33,661 nucleotides of DNA from Azospirillum brasilense (lineage in GTDB: Bacteria; Pseudomonadota; Alphaproteobacteria; Azospirillales; Azospirillaceae), in contig NZ_QLKQ01000075.1 of the NCBI RefSeq assembly GCF_003349955.1, positions 1 to 33,661 of the forward strand, in the 5' to 3' direction. Positions 33,376 to 33,661 of this stretch are shown here, in pieces. Position numbers and translations under genes: made by a program. The notes beneath the pieces are model-generated. The model did no database searches. It was not told the DNA's origin and worked only from the letters and a program-made list of their open reading frames with translations. Position 1 is the stretch's first letter. Each line of letters begins with the position of its first letter.

Positions 33376-33491
33376 ACATGAGTCCGCTGATAACGTAGGT
33401 GTCGCCCATGACTGCGCCTCGCTCGAATGGCTGCGATAAGGGCGATATATTAGCGAAATCAATGGCTTGCGCGAAACTTGGGCGTGGGTGT

Positions 33492-33661
33492 GTTTGCTAC
33501 CGAATACCGGACGTCGCCCGCCTGTCGCCACTCGCCCATGAGCACATCAACATGCTCGGCCGTTACGCCTTCACCCTGCCCGAGCCGGTGGCTCGGGGTG
33601 AACTGCGAGCCCATCACAAACCGGGGGCAGCCGCGACTCGGCTGAGGTATAGCTGGCGCCA
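33492..33661 (+). pseudogene. C-terminal remnant of a Tn3-family transposase (runs off window)
   Basis: The plus-strand frame reads PDVARLSPLAHEHINMLG, then RYAFTLPEPVARGELR, which resembles the extreme C-terminus of one branch of Tn3-family transposases. The rest of the roughly 970-residue enzyme is absent upstream, where an IS1111-type element and unrelated DNA lie instead. After GELR the sequence loses the expected RPLR-type ending (AHHKPGAAATRL), and no stop is reached before the window ends. It is a relic of a lost Tn3-type transposon. Confidence 0.6.

Larger units (their letters stand above)
32015..33378 (+). mobile_element. IS110-family insertion sequence, IS1111 type
   Basis: The element comprises one DEDD transposase gene, 14-bp perfect subterminal inverted repeats (32022-32035 and 33362-33375) and a 250-base noncoding 3' part. 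Subterminal inverted repeats and the long 3' noncoding region are marks of the IS1111 subgroup, whereas IS110 proper lacks such repeats. In this subgroup the true ends lie a few bases outside the repeats and no target duplication is made, so the outer coordinates are uncertain by several bases. All parts look intact. Confidence 0.8.

Noticed and set aside
33120..33439. Small ORFs within and just after the IS 3' region
   Set aside because: They lack ribosome-binding sites and family resemblance and overlap the inverted repeat. The region is better explained as noncoding IS sequence.

Overview
The window is a GC-rich (mostly 65-70% by eye) Gram-negative chromosome or megaplasmid segment. The gene families (IalB, PRC-barrel, NodT-type outer membrane factor, AcrAB-like RND pump, two-partner secretion) and the codon use suggest an alphaproteobacterium, most plausibly Azospirillum or a relative. 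That placement is inference from gene content only.

Layout. 1-3.2 kb: metabolic genes (end of an unidentified gene, a type-2 3-hydroxyacyl-CoA dehydrogenase-like SDR, a periplasmic PRC-barrel protein on the minus strand, an exported alpha/beta hydrolase and an O-methyltransferase). 3.2-3.65 kb: an AT-rich patch with a broken membrane-protein reading frame. 3.63-6.05 kb: a transposon remnant whose TniA/Mu-type DDE transposase is fused in frame to the C-terminal part of a TolC/NodT-family outer membrane efflux factor. 6.2-12.5 kb: response regulator, sensor kinase, periplasmic adaptor and RND permease, a regulated drug efflux locus whose outer membrane channel gene has been decapitated by the transposon. 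12.6-14.8 kb: a TetR repressor preceded by a perfect 12+12 bp palindrome, then a 14-TM DHA2 (SmvA/EmrB-like) exporter. 14.8-15.66 kb: poorly coding, probably degenerate DNA. 15.66-18.1 kb: two related AraC-type regulators on the minus strand.

18.3-32 kb is the most striking part: a two-partner secretion operon. It encodes a ~3750-residue adhesin (TPS domain, beta-helix, three GLUG-containing modules, exactly 23 tandem MBG-type repeats of 85/86 residues, and a tail holding the protein's only two cysteines), its FhaC/ShlB-type outer membrane transporter (start codon overlapping the adhesin stop, signal peptide built on a six-copy GTCCTG repeat), and an IalB-family exported protein. The AraC gene next to it is divergent and is a natural candidate regulator. 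32.0-33.4 kb is an intact-looking IS110-family element of the IS1111 type, with 14-bp subterminal inverted repeats and a ~250-bp 3' noncoding part where this group encodes its guide (seeker/bridge) RNA. The window ends in a C-terminal remnant of a Tn3-family transposase.

No tRNA, rRNA or CRISPR array was seen. The main candidates for new biology are the transposase-efflux fusion, the adhesin architecture with its C-terminal cysteine pair and repeat-tuned transporter signal peptide, the possible leader ORF coupled to the adhesin start, and the putative guide RNA of the IS1111-type element.
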